Source: Firmicutes bacterium ADurb.Bin248 (GTDB lineage: Bacteria > Bacillota > Clostridia > Christensenellales > CAG-138). From it: 64,000 nucleotides of DNA. Both the position numbers and the translations under genes were made by a program. The notes beneath the pieces are model-generated. The model was given only the letters and a program-made list of their open reading frames with translations. It had not been told where the DNA came from and did not search any database. The stretch spans positions 1 to 64,000 of the forward strand of contig MWBW01000008.1 in NCBI GenBank assembly GCA_002069725.1. The letters run 5' to 3'. Of the stretch, positions 7,248-16,243 are shown piece after piece (the first letter of the stretch is position 1; each line of letters opens with the position of its first letter).

Positions 7248-8405
7248 TAAAAGGTCTATCCCGATGCGCTTCAATTCCTCGTCGCTGTATTTCCTTTGGC
7301 TGTGCCCGAGCGCGCGGGAGCGCCTGACGGCGTCGCGCCGCTCGGCGGCCTGTCCCTTCTTTTCGAGGTCGGCTCCGGCCGCGGCAAGCGTCGAGATGTT
7401 CGCGCCGTGCCATGAGGCGAGGAGCTTTTTGATGTTCGCGTAGGGCTGCGCGAGGCCGTTGGAGGCGTCCGCCGCGAGCAGCAGCAGCTCCGGGTCCATG
7501 TGCCAGCCGTTTCGCCAGAGGGAAACGTCGTCCTTCTGCGCGGCGCTGGGGGCGCGGTTGATTCCGGCGCGCTCGAGCACGAGCCGGGCAAGCTCCGCCG
7601 TGGCGTCGCGCGCGCGGCGCGCCTCGGCCGCCGCCTCGGGCGTCAGCGCGCCGTTGATGCGGTAGGTATCGAGCACCGCGTCGAGGTATTTGAAGCTTGG
7701 CTGGCCCGCCGCGGTCAGCTCCTGGCACGCGTCGAGTATGACGCTCTCGTCGAAGCCCCACTCGTCCGTCCACTTCACGTAGAGCGCGAGTTCGTCCTCC
7801 GTGGCGGGGCGGTGCTTCTTCCAACGCGAAAGCACGGCCTGCGCGCCGCGGTTCCTCGCGTCCCGCTTCGCGATGAAGGCGCGGGCGTCCTCGGCCGTGA
7901 ACACGCCGTTGTCCGCCCAAAGCTTCGCCTCGGCGTTCATCTGCCAGAGCTTGGCGCGCGCACCGTGGCGAACGAGGCAATCGGTCACACACAGAACTGC
8001 GGTTTCTTCCTCGAAGCGGAAGGTTTCGATCCAATCGTAGATTTCCGCGAGTTCGTGCCCCGTAAAGACGCGCGTGCCCGCGGCTTTTGCGAGCGCCTCG
8101 ACGAGCGAGGCGTATTTCCTGGGCGCGTCGGAAGCCTTCTCGCCGACGCCGAGGTATTCGACCGCGAGCGGCTCGGCCGTGGCGACGCGCACGAGCCCGA
8201 GGCTCTGCCAGTAAGCGTAGGCGCGCGCGAGGGTATCCCCGTCGAAGGGGCATGCCGCGTCCGAGGCGGGCTCGAAGCAGCGCATGAGTCCGTAGAGGTA
8301 AACTTTAACGAACGTGCCGTCCGCCCCTGGCATGTAATCGGTGATGAAGCTGTTTTCGACGACCGTCATGCCCTTGAGCGACGAGCCGCGGATAAAGGCG
8401 GGCAT
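7239..8405 (-). CDS. DnaD-domain protein
   Basis: A 388-residue protein resembling clostridial DnaD/DnaB-type replication-initiation or phage-like DnaD-domain proteins. The N-terminal winged-helix region reads VENSFITDYMPGADGTFVKVYLYGL. Two DnaB_2-like helical domains follow, the second containing VSLWRNGWHMDPELLLLAADASNG and the YxxxI motif as YANIKKLLASWHG. The family helps load the DnaC helicase at the origin or after replisome collapse. The ATG at 8405 has GAGGTG six bases upstream; an in-frame GTG nine bases earlier is less likely. The ribosome site overlaps the stop region of the M32 gene. The last residues LLDN come from the heptad repeat. Confidence 0.8.
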   Translation of the reverse strand: MPAFIRGSSLKGMTVVENSFITDYMPGADGTFVKVYLYGLMRCFEPASDAACPFDGDTLARAYAYWQSLGLVRVATAEPLAVEYLGVGEKASDAPRKYASLVEALAKAAGTRVFTGHELAEIYDWIETFRFEEETAVLCVTDCLVRHGARAKLWQMNAEAKLWADNGVFTAEDARAFIAKRDARNRGAQAVLSRWKKHRPATEDELALYVKWTDEWGFDESVILDACQELTAAGQPSFKYLDAVLDTYRINGALTPEAAAEARRARDATAELARLVLERAGINRAPSAAQKDDVSLWRNGWHMDPELLLLAADASNGLAQPYANIKKLLASWHGANISTLAAAGADLEKKGQAAERRDAVRRSRALGHSQRKYSDEELKRIGIDLLDN

Positions 8406-8415
8406 ACAGAACACC

Positions 8416-9912
8416 TCAGAGGTTGTAAAGCGCGCGGTACTTTTGGGTGAGGTAGCGCGTGTAGTAACCCGAGTCGAACGGCTTGCCGCAGGCGCTCAGG
8501 ATCAGCTCGTTGGGCTTCTTGAGCATGCCGAAACGGTAGATGCGCTCCGTCAGCCACGCGACGATGGGGGAGAGGTCGCCTGAGCTCACCGTCGCGGGAA
8601 TGTCGATAAACCGGCTCATGGCGTCGTAGATCTGCGCGGCGTAGGCGCTGCCGATCGAGTAGGAGGGGAAGTAGCCGAACGCGCCGCCCGACCAATGGGA
8701 ATCCTGCAGCACGCCGTGCATGTCGTCCGGCACGTCCACGCCGAGGTATTCCTTATAGAGCGCGTTCCAGGCTTCGGGCAGGTCGCTCACCTCGAGCGCG
8801 CCGCCGATGAGCTGCTTTTCGAGCTCGTAACGCACCATGATGTGCAGCGAATAGGTCAACTCATCCGCCTCGGTGCGGATGAGCGAAGGCTCGGCGCGGT
8901 TCGCCGCGCGATAGAGCAGTTCGGGGGAAACCCGCTTCATCTGCTCCGGGAACAGCTCCGCCATCGCCGGGTAGACGAGGCGGATGAACTCGCGGCTGCG
9001 GCCGATCATGTTTTCGAACAGCCTGCTCTGGCTCTCATGTATTCCCATGCTCGCGCCCGTGCCCAGAGGGGAGCCGACCAGTTCGTCCGCGGTGTTGAGC
9101 TCGTAGAGCGCGTGGCCGCCCTCGTGCACCACGCTGAAGAAGCTCGAGAGCACGTCGCATTCATGGTAATGCGTCGTGAGGCGCACGTCGTTCTTGCTCA
9201 CGCCGCCCGTGAAGGGATGCTCCACCTCGCCCAGCGCGCAGCGCTCGCGGTCTATGGTGAGGATCGACACGAGCCTGTCACTCAAAAGTCTCTGCCGCGG
9301 GATCGGGAAGGACGCCCGGAGCGCGGAAGCATCCGGCTGCGCGCCGCACTCGGAAATCTCGCGGATCAGCGGCACGAGAGCCGCCCGGACGCCCGCGAAA
9401 TACCCGTTCAGCATCTCCATGGTGAGGCCTTTTTCGTATTCGTTGAGCAGCGCGTCGTACTTGGGCAGATCCGGGTTGAGGTAGCCGGGCAGCTTTCGGT
9501 TGAAGGCGACGAGCTTCTCGAGATGCGGCGCGAAGGAAGCGAAGTCGTTGCTGTTCTTGGCCGCCTTCCAGACCTGCATCGCGGCGCTCGTATCCATGGA
9601 ATACCGGACGTACTCCTCCATGGGGATGCGCTCGAGCTTTTCGAGCTGCTCGCCGAGCTCTTCGACCTCGCGGCGCGTGATCTCGTCGAGCGCATCCTTT
9701 TCGGGCGCGAGCTTGGCGAGAAGCTCCCGCATCTCGCTGCCGGTGGAGAGCTTGTAGCTCTCCTCGCTCAACACCCCCATGGACTGCGCGAAGTCCGCCG
9801 CGCCCTTCTTGGGCATGACGGTTTCCGCGTCGTAATGCAGCGCGCCCATGGCGTGCTGGTAGGCGTGCATCTTGGCGAGCAGCGCCTTAAAGCTTTTTAT
9901 GGTCTCTTCCAT
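8416..9912 (-). CDS. M32 family metallocarboxypeptidase
   Basis: A 498-residue zinc carboxypeptidase of the thermostable carboxypeptidase 1 (Taq/M32) family, cytoplasmic, removing C-terminal residues from peptides. Family motifs occur in order: HPF at 232-234, DVRLT at 242-246, the zinc site HEGGH at 263-267, and HESQ at 291-294 with the third ligand. Length matches the family norm of about 500. The ATG at 9912 follows AAAGGAG by seven bases; the longer frame upstream would run into the heptad repeat and is rejected. The gene is followed closely by the DnaD-domain gene. Confidence 0.92.
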   Translation of the reverse strand: MEETIKSFKALLAKMHAYQHAMGALHYDAETVMPKKGAADFAQSMGVLSEESYKLSTGSEMRELLAKLAPEKDALDEITRREVEELGEQLEKLERIPMEEYVRYSMDTSAAMQVWKAAKNSNDFASFAPHLEKLVAFNRKLPGYLNPDLPKYDALLNEYEKGLTMEMLNGYFAGVRAALVPLIREISECGAQPDASALRASFPIPRQRLLSDRLVSILTIDRERCALGEVEHPFTGGVSKNDVRLTTHYHECDVLSSFFSVVHEGGHALYELNTADELVGSPLGTGASMGIHESQSRLFENMIGRSREFIRLVYPAMAELFPEQMKRVSPELLYRAANRAEPSLIRTEADELTYSLHIMVRYELEKQLIGGALEVSDLPEAWNALYKEYLGVDVPDDMHGVLQDSHWSGGAFGYFPSYSIGSAYAAQIYDAMSRFIDIPATVSSGDLSPIVAWLTERIYRFGMLKKPNELILSACGKPFDSGYYTRYLTQKYRALYNL

Positions 9913-9953
9913 TTTGCTTTCTCCTTTATGCTGATCTGCGGACATCAAAACTC

Positions 9954-9986
9954 GATTGTCGATTGTCAACTATCAATTGTCAATTA
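9954..9986 (-). repeat. Heptad-repeat array B (single arm)
   Basis: On the minus strand the sequence starts with the TAA stop of the XRE membrane protein and continues as ATTGACA, ATTGATA, GTTGACA, ATCGACA-like units. Here the two genes are in tandem rather than convergent, and there is only one arm and no central hairpin. Confidence 0.75.
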
Positions 9987-10784
9987 TTCCTCGTCCCCGT
10001 CCTCGTCGTCCGGCTCGATGTCGATGACGCCCGCGCGCTCGCGCCTGCGGCGGTAGCGGCGGTCGAACCAGTGGACGATGGGGTAATACAGCGGGATCAG
10101 CAGGAACAGCACCCATGCGACGCCCCAGAGCCGCCACACGCAGCCCAGCAGCAGGAATGCGCATACGATGAACACCGGGAACGGGAAGGCCCGCCAGAAG
10201 ATGTGCCTGCGGCTGCCCTTGAACCAATGTGCGGTCGAATAGTAGATGGGGATCGTGAGGAACAAGATCCAGCCGGGATGCCACAGCTTCCACAGGAAGC
10301 CCATCACGAGGTAGAGCGCGGTCACGAATACGGGGTAGGGGAACATCAGCCAGAAGCTCTTGTCCTCGTCCTTGTCGCGCTCCCACTCGCGCGTCACATG
10401 CACGTGCACGCCCTTGCCGTCGTTGCAATAGGCGCAGTTGTCCGGATCGTCCTTCTCGGCCTCGTATTCCTCCTCGTCGTCCCCGTAGGTGAAGTAGAAG
10501 CCGTCCTTCGTGTTGAACTTGATGGGCTTGCCGTTGACGGTGACCTTCACGCCCTTCTCGGGCTCCGGCTCCGGGATCGGGTCCTCGGTGCGCAAAAGTT
10601 CGTCCACGCTTACGCCGTACACGCGCGAGAGCAGTATCAGGTTGTCCGTGTCGGGCGAGGCCTCGGCGCGTTCCCACTTGCTCACGGCCTGGCGGGATAT
10701 GCCAAGCTTCGCCGCCAGCTCCTCCTGCGAAAGGCCGTGCTGCTTTCTCAATTGCACCAGCCTGTTTGCGATTTCAATGTTCAT
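9984..10784 (-). CDS. XRE-family regulator with C-terminal membrane domain
   Basis: A 266-residue protein. Residues 1-65 are a Cro/CI-type helix-turn-helix: GLSQEELAAKLGISRQAVSKW. A charged middle segment contains an acidic DDEEEYEAEKDD run. About four hydrophobic segments arranged as two similar halves follow (PYPVFVTALYLVMGFLWKLW and PFPVFIVCAFLLLGCVWRLW), each ending in an aromatic IPIYY or IPLYY and a HWF motif. The design suggests a membrane-tethered repressor whose ligand acts through the membrane part; this is an inference. The ATG is preceded by GGGAGGT. It ends in an Asp/Glu-rich tail whose stop starts a heptad array. Confidence 0.75.
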   Translation of the reverse strand: MNIEIANRLVQLRKQHGLSQEELAAKLGISRQAVSKWERAEASPDTDNLILLSRVYGVSVDELLRTEDPIPEPEPEKGVKVTVNGKPIKFNTKDGFYFTYGDDEEEYEAEKDDPDNCAYCNDGKGVHVHVTREWERDKDEDKSFWLMFPYPVFVTALYLVMGFLWKLWHPGWILFLTIPIYYSTAHWFKGSRRHIFWRAFPFPVFIVCAFLLLGCVWRLWGVAWVLFLLIPLYYPIVHWFDRRYRRRRERAGVIDIEPDDEDGDEE

Positions 10785-10956
10785 AGCAATACCTCCCAAT
10801 CGCTTTGCTTGATGAGCTGAGCATACACGCAACCGAGGGGTCAAATCTACCAACTCTGCTTTTCATCCGAAAATATGTGCGCAACTTCCGGTAGCGCCGG
10901 GTTGCGCGCGCGGCAAAAACCAAGCCGAATTGCGGTTGCACCGGGGTGCGGGGCGT

Positions 10957-12237
10957 TCAGCCGATGCTCCGCTTCCCGCCCATGTACATGGCAAGCGCCT
11001 CGGGAATGCGCACCGTGCCGTCCGCCTCGAGATTGTTTTCCAGGAAGGCGATGAGCGTCCTGGGCGGCGCGACCACGGTGTTGTTGAGCGTGTGCGCGAA
11101 GTAGTTGCCTTTCTCCTTGTTCTTGACGCGGATGCCCAGGCGCCGCGCCTGCGCGTCCCCGAGGTTGGAGCAGCTCCCGACCTCGAAGTATTTGCCCTGC
11201 CGCGGGCTCCACGCTTCGACGTCCACGCTCTTGACCTTGAGGTCCGCAAGGTCGCCCGAGCAGCACTCGAGCGTTCGCACCGGTATGTCGAGCGAGCGGA
11301 AGAAATCCACCGTGTACATCCAGAGCTTTTCGTACCACGCCATGCTCTCCTCCGGGCGGCAGACGACGATCATCTCCTGCTTCTCGAACTGGTGCACGCG
11401 GTAGACCCCGCGCTCCTCGATGCCGTGCGCGCCGACCTCCTTGCGGAAGCACGGCGAATAGCTCGTGAGCGTGAGCGGGAGCTTATCCTCCTCGAGGAAG
11501 GCGTCTATGAACCTGCCGATCATCGAGTGCTCGCTCGTGCCGATCAGGTAGAGATCCTCGCCCTCGATCTTGTACATCATGTTCTCCATTTCCTTGAAGC
11601 TCATGACGCCGGTCACGACGTTGGAGCGGATCATGAAGGGCGGCACGCAGTAGGTGAAGCCGCGCTCTATCATGAAGTCGCGCGCGTAGGTGATCAGGGC
11701 GCTGTGCAAACGCGCGACGTCGCCCGTGAGGAAATAGAAGCCGTTGCCGGAGGTTTTCCTGGCGTTGTCGAGGTCGAGCCCCGAAAGGCGCTCCATAATA
11801 TCCGTATGGTAGGGGATCTCGAACGCCGGAAGCTTCGGCTCCCCGAAGCGCGCGCGCTCGACGTTTTCGGAATCGTCCCGGCCGACGGGGACGGATGCGT
11901 CTATGATGTTGGGGATGACGAGCATCCTTTTTCGGATTTCCTCCTCAAGCTCCGCCTCGCGCAGGGCCAGCGCCTCCATCTCCTCCGCCATGGCCTTGAC
12001 CTCGGCCTTTGCGGCCTCGGCCTCGTCGCGCTGTCCCTTGGCCATCAGAGCGCCGATCTTCTTGGAGATGACGTTCCTCTGGTTGCGCAGGCTGTCGCAG
12101 CGCGCGTGGGAGGCGCGCCACTGGCTATCGAGCGCCGCCGCCTCGTCGACGAGGGGCAGCTTGTCGAATTGGAACTTCTTTTTGATGTTCTCCCGCACGA
12201 GCTCGGGGTTGGTTCGGATGAGCTTGATGTCTATCAT
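10957..12237 (-). CDS. serS: Seryl-tRNA synthetase
   Basis: A 426-residue class II synthetase that charges tRNA-Ser. The N-terminal coiled-coil arm starts MIDIKLIRTNPELVRENI and contains QRDEAEAAKAEVKAMAEEM. The catalytic core has LYLIGTSEHSMIGRF, motif 2 SPCFRKEVGAHG, and motif 3 in FEVGSCSNLGDAQARRLGIR. Length is normal. It lies 27 bp downstream of argS and is likely co-transcribed from the promoter at 14006. The tRNA-Ser genes lie about 10 kb away in this window. Confidence 0.97.
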   Translation of the reverse strand: MIDIKLIRTNPELVRENIKKKFQFDKLPLVDEAAALDSQWRASHARCDSLRNQRNVISKKIGALMAKGQRDEAEAAKAEVKAMAEEMEALALREAELEEEIRKRMLVIPNIIDASVPVGRDDSENVERARFGEPKLPAFEIPYHTDIMERLSGLDLDNARKTSGNGFYFLTGDVARLHSALITYARDFMIERGFTYCVPPFMIRSNVVTGVMSFKEMENMMYKIEGEDLYLIGTSEHSMIGRFIDAFLEEDKLPLTLTSYSPCFRKEVGAHGIEERGVYRVHQFEKQEMIVVCRPEESMAWYEKLWMYTVDFFRSLDIPVRTLECCSGDLADLKVKSVDVEAWSPRQGKYFEVGSCSNLGDAQARRLGIRVKNKEKGNYFAHTLNNTVVAPPRTLIAFLENNLEADGTVRIPEALAMYMGGKRSIG

Positions 12238-12264
12238 GATATTCTCCGGTCGGTTATTTCCCGC

Positions 12265-13959
12265 TTACATTCTTTCCGGCGCTTCGAGGCCGAGCAGGTA
12301 CAGCCCGTTTTTGATGCTCTGGCGCGCGGCGTCGGTCAAAACGAGGCGTGCGGCGCGAAGCTTCGGGTCGTCCTCGAGGATGCGGCATTCGTAATAGAAC
12401 TTGTTGAACGCGGAGCAGATGTCGATGACGCAGCGCGCGACGAGGTAGGGTTCGTTCTTTTCCGCGGCGGACTTCACCGCGTCCGGAAGCTGGGCGACGG
12501 CCCTGACGAGCGCCGCGGCCGACTCCTCGCGGATCAGGGAATAATCGACGCCCTCCTTATCATACGCGCCGGCCTTTCTCAATACCGAGCAGCAGCGCGC
12601 GTGGGTGTATTGCGCGTAGGGGCCGGTTTCGCCGTCGAAATTCAATACCTTCGCCCAGGAGAACGAGGTGTCCTTGATGCGGCCGTTATAGAGCACGCCC
12701 CACACGATGGCGCCCACGCCTACGGCGCGCGCGGCTTCCTCCCTGTTCTCGAGGTCGGGGCTTTTTTCCTTTATGATCTCCAGCGTCTTTTCGATGGAAG
12801 CGTTGAGCACATCCTCGAGATACACCACGTTGCCGTGGCGCGTCGAAAGCGTGCCCTCCTCCATCGACACCATGCCGAAGTTGACGTGCTCGCAATCCTT
12901 GGCCCAGTCCCTGCCCATCAGCTCCAGCACCTTGAAAAGCTGACGGAAATGCAGGTTCTGCTGGTAGGCCACGACGTAGAGCGATTTCACGAAGTCGTAG
13001 GTTTTCTTGCGGTAGCACGCCGCGGCGAGGTCGCGCGTGGCGTAGAGCGTCGCCCCGTCCGTCTTGACGATCAGGAAGGGCGGCATGTTCCACTCCGAAA
13101 GGTCCACGATCTTCGCGCCGTTGTCGACGACGAGCAGGCCCTTGTCGTCGAGCTCGTCTATGACGGCCTGCATCTTGTCCTCGTAGAAGCTCTCGCCCGC
13201 GTAGCTTTCGAACGTGATGCCCAGCAGCTTGTATACCTCGCCGACCTCCTTGAGCGTGAGGTCCTTGAAGCGCTGCCAGAGGCCGATGGCCTCCGGGTCG
13301 CCCTGCTCGATTTTGCGGAACCATTTGCGCGCCTCGTCGTTGAGGGAGCCGTCCTTTTCCGCCTCCTCGTGGAAGCGCACGTAAAGCCGCACGAGCTCGC
13401 GCACGGTGCTCTCTTCGACGGGCTTATTCTCGCCCCAGAGCTTGTAGGCGACGATCATCTTGCCGAACTGCGTGCCCCAGTCCCCGAGGTGGTTGATGCC
13501 TATGACGCGATAGCCCAGCGCGCGGTAGATGCGGCTGAGCGCGTGGCCTATGGCCGTCGTGGGCAAATGGGCGATGGAGAAGGGTTTGGCGATGTTGATC
13601 GAGGAAAAATCGATGCACACGTTCCCGCCCCGGCCTATGTCCGCGCCGCCGTACGCGTCGCCCTCGGCGAGCGCGCGCGAAATGATCTTCCCGGCGAGGT
13701 CGGCCTTATCCGCGAAGAAGTTCAGGTAACCTCCCGCGGCCTCGGCGCGCTCTATGCCCGGGGGCAGCGCGAGCCTCCCCGCAAGCTCGGCGGCGATGGC
13801 GGGCGGCGCTTTTTTGAGCGCCTTCGCGAGCCGGAAGCAGGGGAAGGCATAGTCGCCCATAGAGGGGTCGGGCGGGGTTTCGATGTAGCCAGCGAGCTCT
13901 TCCGCGGGCAGCCCGGTCGCCCCGGAAAGGCTCTGCGCGATGGCAAGTTTGACGTCCAT
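12265..13959 (-). CDS. argS: Arginyl-tRNA synthetase with atypical HIGH motif
   Basis: A 564-residue class I synthetase. It shows the Arg-tRNA N-terminal domain, the catalytic block SSINIAKPFSIAHLPTTAIG, the GDWGTQFGKMI motif, LSTRHGN at 371-377 in place of KMSKS, and a C-terminal DALR anticodon domain starting near YTHARCCSVLRKAG. The HIGH signature is SIAH at 128-131, with Ser for the first His and Ala for Gly; I confirmed this from the codons TCC ATC GCC CAT. Everything else, including length, is normal. ATG is preceded by GGGAGAATC. It is first gene of an argS-serS operon. Confidence 0.93.
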   Translation of the reverse strand: MDVKLAIAQSLSGATGLPAEELAGYIETPPDPSMGDYAFPCFRLAKALKKAPPAIAAELAGRLALPPGIERAEAAGGYLNFFADKADLAGKIISRALAEGDAYGGADIGRGGNVCIDFSSINIAKPFSIAHLPTTAIGHALSRIYRALGYRVIGINHLGDWGTQFGKMIVAYKLWGENKPVEESTVRELVRLYVRFHEEAEKDGSLNDEARKWFRKIEQGDPEAIGLWQRFKDLTLKEVGEVYKLLGITFESYAGESFYEDKMQAVIDELDDKGLLVVDNGAKIVDLSEWNMPPFLIVKTDGATLYATRDLAAACYRKKTYDFVKSLYVVAYQQNLHFRQLFKVLELMGRDWAKDCEHVNFGMVSMEEGTLSTRHGNVVYLEDVLNASIEKTLEIIKEKSPDLENREEAARAVGVGAIVWGVLYNGRIKDTSFSWAKVLNFDGETGPYAQYTHARCCSVLRKAGAYDKEGVDYSLIREESAAALVRAVAQLPDAVKSAAEKNEPYLVARCVIDICSAFNKFYYECRILEDDPKLRAARLVLTDAARQSIKNGLYLLGLEAPERM

Positions 13960-14005
13960 GTGATTCTCCCGTATGGTAAATTTGCGTATTTCAGTCTGAA
14001 TACTT

Positions 14006-14034
14006 AATATACCACAACGGAAGGGAAAAGTTAA
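14006..14034 (-). promoter_or_regulatory. Promoter of argS-serS
   Basis: On the minus strand TTAACT (14029-14034) and TATATT (14006-14011) are 17 bp apart. The leader to the argS ATG is about 40 nt, too short for a T-box. Confidence 0.6.
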
Positions 14035-14046
14035 CCCGGAATTTGG

Positions 14047-14793
14047 CTAAAGAAGCCCCATCAGGCAATAAACGACGGATAAGAGCCCGCCCGCGAGCAT
14101 GATCAGGTATACGCCCTGCTTGAAGCGCGCGTTGTCAATGCGCTTGTGCAGCAGCATGCCGATGAGTATGCCCAGCGCCAGCACGGGCAGGCATTCGGCA
14201 AACGTGAAGAAGGTCCGCCCCGTGTACATATCCGTGATGAGCAGGCGGAGCGCGAGGCCGAGCGTGTTGAGCGTGAACCACAGCGCGGTCATCGTCGCGC
14301 GGAAGGAACCCTTGTCCCGCAGCTGTTCGTTGGCGTAGAGCACGATGAGCGGCCCTCCCGCGTTGAACATGCCCTGCACGAGCGCGCCCGCGAACAGCGC
14401 CGCGTAGCTGGCGAGTTTGCCAAGCGCGGGCGGCTCTTGCTTTTTGACGAAGGCGTACCACGCGCCGCGCGCGCCGGCGAACACGACGGTGAGCCCGAGT
14501 ATGAGCTTGAGCACGGCTTCGTAACGCGCAAGCGTGGAGTAGAGCAATATGCCCGCGGGGATGAAGGGCAGCACGCAGAGCGTGATTTTCAGGTATTCCC
14601 TGCGGTTGACCTGTTTAAGGTTCATCAGGCAGATGGCTCCGCCGGACACGAGCGAGTTGAGCGAGAGCAGCGCCACGGCTTCCGAAGTGCCTATGGCGAT
14701 GGCCAGAAACGGCAGCGCCATCGCCGTGGAGCCGAAGCCCGCGAAGCCCTCGATGGTTTGCGCGAAGAAGGTGAGTATGTAGTACCAGATCAT
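14047..14793 (-). CDS. TauE/SafE family membrane exporter
   Basis: A 248-residue membrane protein with about eight hydrophobic helices. The opening is MIWYYILTFFAQTIEGFAGFG with FGSTAMALPFLA, and near the middle the second family motif is GALVQGMFNAGGPLIVLYAN. TauE/SafE proteins export small anions such as sulfite, sulfoacetate or other organic acids. The ATG overlaps the dsdA stop (ATGA), so the two are translationally coupled, hinting that it moves something produced or used by the D-serine pathway. It is shorter than some members but contains both repeated halves. Substrate unknown. Confidence 0.82.
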   Translation of the reverse strand: MIWYYILTFFAQTIEGFAGFGSTAMALPFLAIAIGTSEAVALLSLNSLVSGGAICLMNLKQVNRREYLKITLCVLPFIPAGILLYSTLARYEAVLKLILGLTVVFAGARGAWYAFVKKQEPPALGKLASYAALFAGALVQGMFNAGGPLIVLYANEQLRDKGSFRATMTALWFTLNTLGLALRLLITDMYTGRTFFTFAECLPVLALGILIGMLLHKRIDNARFKQGVYLIMLAGGLLSVVYCLMGLL

Positions 14794-16091
14794 AGAGATA
14801 CGGCGAGGTACGCCTTGCGCGCTTCCTCCGGCACGAGCGCGCCGCCTGTGAGCCAGGCGATGTGCGAGGCGTTTTCCATATGGGGCGCGAGGCCGCGCGC
14901 TTCGATATATTCCCTGCCCTCGGGGAGGGCGAACAGCCCGCGCGGGCCCGCGAAGGCCGCGCAGGCCGAAGGCTCCGCAAAGACGCCCTCGGAATCCGTC
15001 AAGGAACGCAGATAATCGTAGAGCCGCGCGTCCGCGAGCGTGAATTCGCCGGAAAGCAACTCTTCGACCGTGCGCCCGACGAAGCCTGAGGCCCTGCCCA
15101 CGGCGAGGCCGTCCGCGTGCGTTTTGCCCGTGAGGCCGATGTCCGTGACGGAAATCTGATTGTGCAGCCCCGTCGCAAGCCCGAGCAGCATGCACGGCGC
15201 CTGAACCGGCTCCACGAAAAAGACGTGGACGGAATCCCCGTAGATGAGCTTCAATCCGAACGCGACGCCGCCCGGCCCGCCGCCCACGCCGCAGGGGATG
15301 TAGACGAACAGCGGATGCGCCGCGTCTACCGGCACGCCGAGCGCTTTGAGCTGCGCGTCGAGCCGCTTTGCCGCGACCGCGTAGCCGAGGAACAAATCGA
15401 GAGAGTTTTCGTCATCCACGAAATGGCTCGCCGGGTCCGCGTCGGAGCGCTTCCGCCCTTCGGCGACCGCGGCGGAGTAATCCCCCTCGTATTCGAGGAC
15501 GGTGACGCCCTTCGCGCGAAGCAGGTCCTTCTTCCATTGCTTCGCGTCCGCGCTCATGTGAACGATCGCCCGGAAGCCGAGCGCCGCGCTCATGGTGCCT
15601 ATGGAAAGCCCGAGGTTGCCGGTCGAGCCGACCTGCACGGCGTAGTTCGAGAAGAACGCGCGCGCTTCCTGGGAGCACAGCTTGGCGTAATCGTCGCCCT
15701 CGCGCAGCAGCCCGCCCTCGCGCGCGAGGGTTTCGGCGTGCTTGAGCACCTCGTAGATGCCGCCGCGAGCCTTGACGGAGCCCGCGATGGGCAAATCCGA
15801 ATCGAGCTTGGCGAACAGCCTGCCGGGCATGTCCGGCGCGAGCGCCGCCTTCATGCGCGGGATCTCGCGCAGCGGCGACTCGATGAGGCCGCCCGCCTCC
15901 CGCGTTTCGGGGAAGCGCGCCGCGAGATACGGCGCGAAGCGCGCGAGCCGCGCGCGCGCGTCCTCGACGTCGGCTTCGCCTATGGCAAGCTTTGACAGGG
16001 CGGTTTTCGCGTCCGAGAGCTTCGGGTTGAGCCACGCGCACTCCCGCGCGGCGGCAAGGGTCCTTACGATGGGAAAATCACTCTGATACAA
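14790..16091 (-). CDS. dsdA: D-serine ammonia-lyase
   Basis: A 433-residue PLP enzyme converting D-serine to pyruvate and ammonia. It aligns closely with E. coli DsdA from memory: LARFAPYLAARFPET, LPIAGSVKARGGIYEVL with the PLP lysine at Lys107, FFSNYAVQVGSTGNLGLSIG, AIVHMSADAKQWKK, HFVDDENSLDLFLGY, IPCGVGGGPGGVAFGLK, and DGLAVGRASGFVG. The start is a TTG at 16091 with GGAGG seven bases upstream, and it matches the family N-terminus; the longer frame would add about 29 unmatched residues. It overlaps the TauE/SafE gene by four bases. It allows use or detoxification of D-serine. Confidence 0.93.
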   Translation of the reverse strand: MYQSDFPIVRTLAAARECAWLNPKLSDAKTALSKLAIGEADVEDARARLARFAPYLAARFPETREAGGLIESPLREIPRMKAALAPDMPGRLFAKLDSDLPIAGSVKARGGIYEVLKHAETLAREGGLLREGDDYAKLCSQEARAFFSNYAVQVGSTGNLGLSIGTMSAALGFRAIVHMSADAKQWKKDLLRAKGVTVLEYEGDYSAAVAEGRKRSDADPASHFVDDENSLDLFLGYAVAAKRLDAQLKALGVPVDAAHPLFVYIPCGVGGGPGGVAFGLKLIYGDSVHVFFVEPVQAPCMLLGLATGLHNQISVTDIGLTGKTHADGLAVGRASGFVGRTVEELLSGEFTLADARLYDYLRSLTDSEGVFAEPSACAAFAGPRGLFALPEGREYIEARGLAPHMENASHIAWLTGGALVPEEARKAYLAVSL

Positions 16092-16184
16092 TGCGTTGCC
16101 TCCATTGCATGAACTTTCCTCATTGTACTCTTTCGCATCCGCTTGCGCAAGCGGAACGAGGCGCGCGCCGCACGGCAAGGCAAG

Positions 16185-16215
16185 CCAAAGGGCCGACGCA
16201 AAATCGGCCCTTTGG
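16185..16215 (-). terminator. Hairpin terminator after the KamA-family gene
   Basis: CCAAAGGGCCGA (16185-16196) pairs perfectly with 16204-16215 around a 7-nt loop. On the minus strand the A-T rich base of the stem gives only a weak U tract, so termination may be partial. It separates the radical SAM gene from dsdA. Confidence 0.55.
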
Positions 16216-16243
16216 AATGCTTCGGCTTATCGCTGGTCCGCCC

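Noticed and set aside
10930-14007. A 1025-codon open frame opposite serS and argS
   Set aside because: It is the mirror of two well-recognised synthetase genes in GC-rich DNA, has no family text and no ribosome site. The same applies to the long frames opposite the peptidase and ABC genes (45137-48061, 23294-25363).
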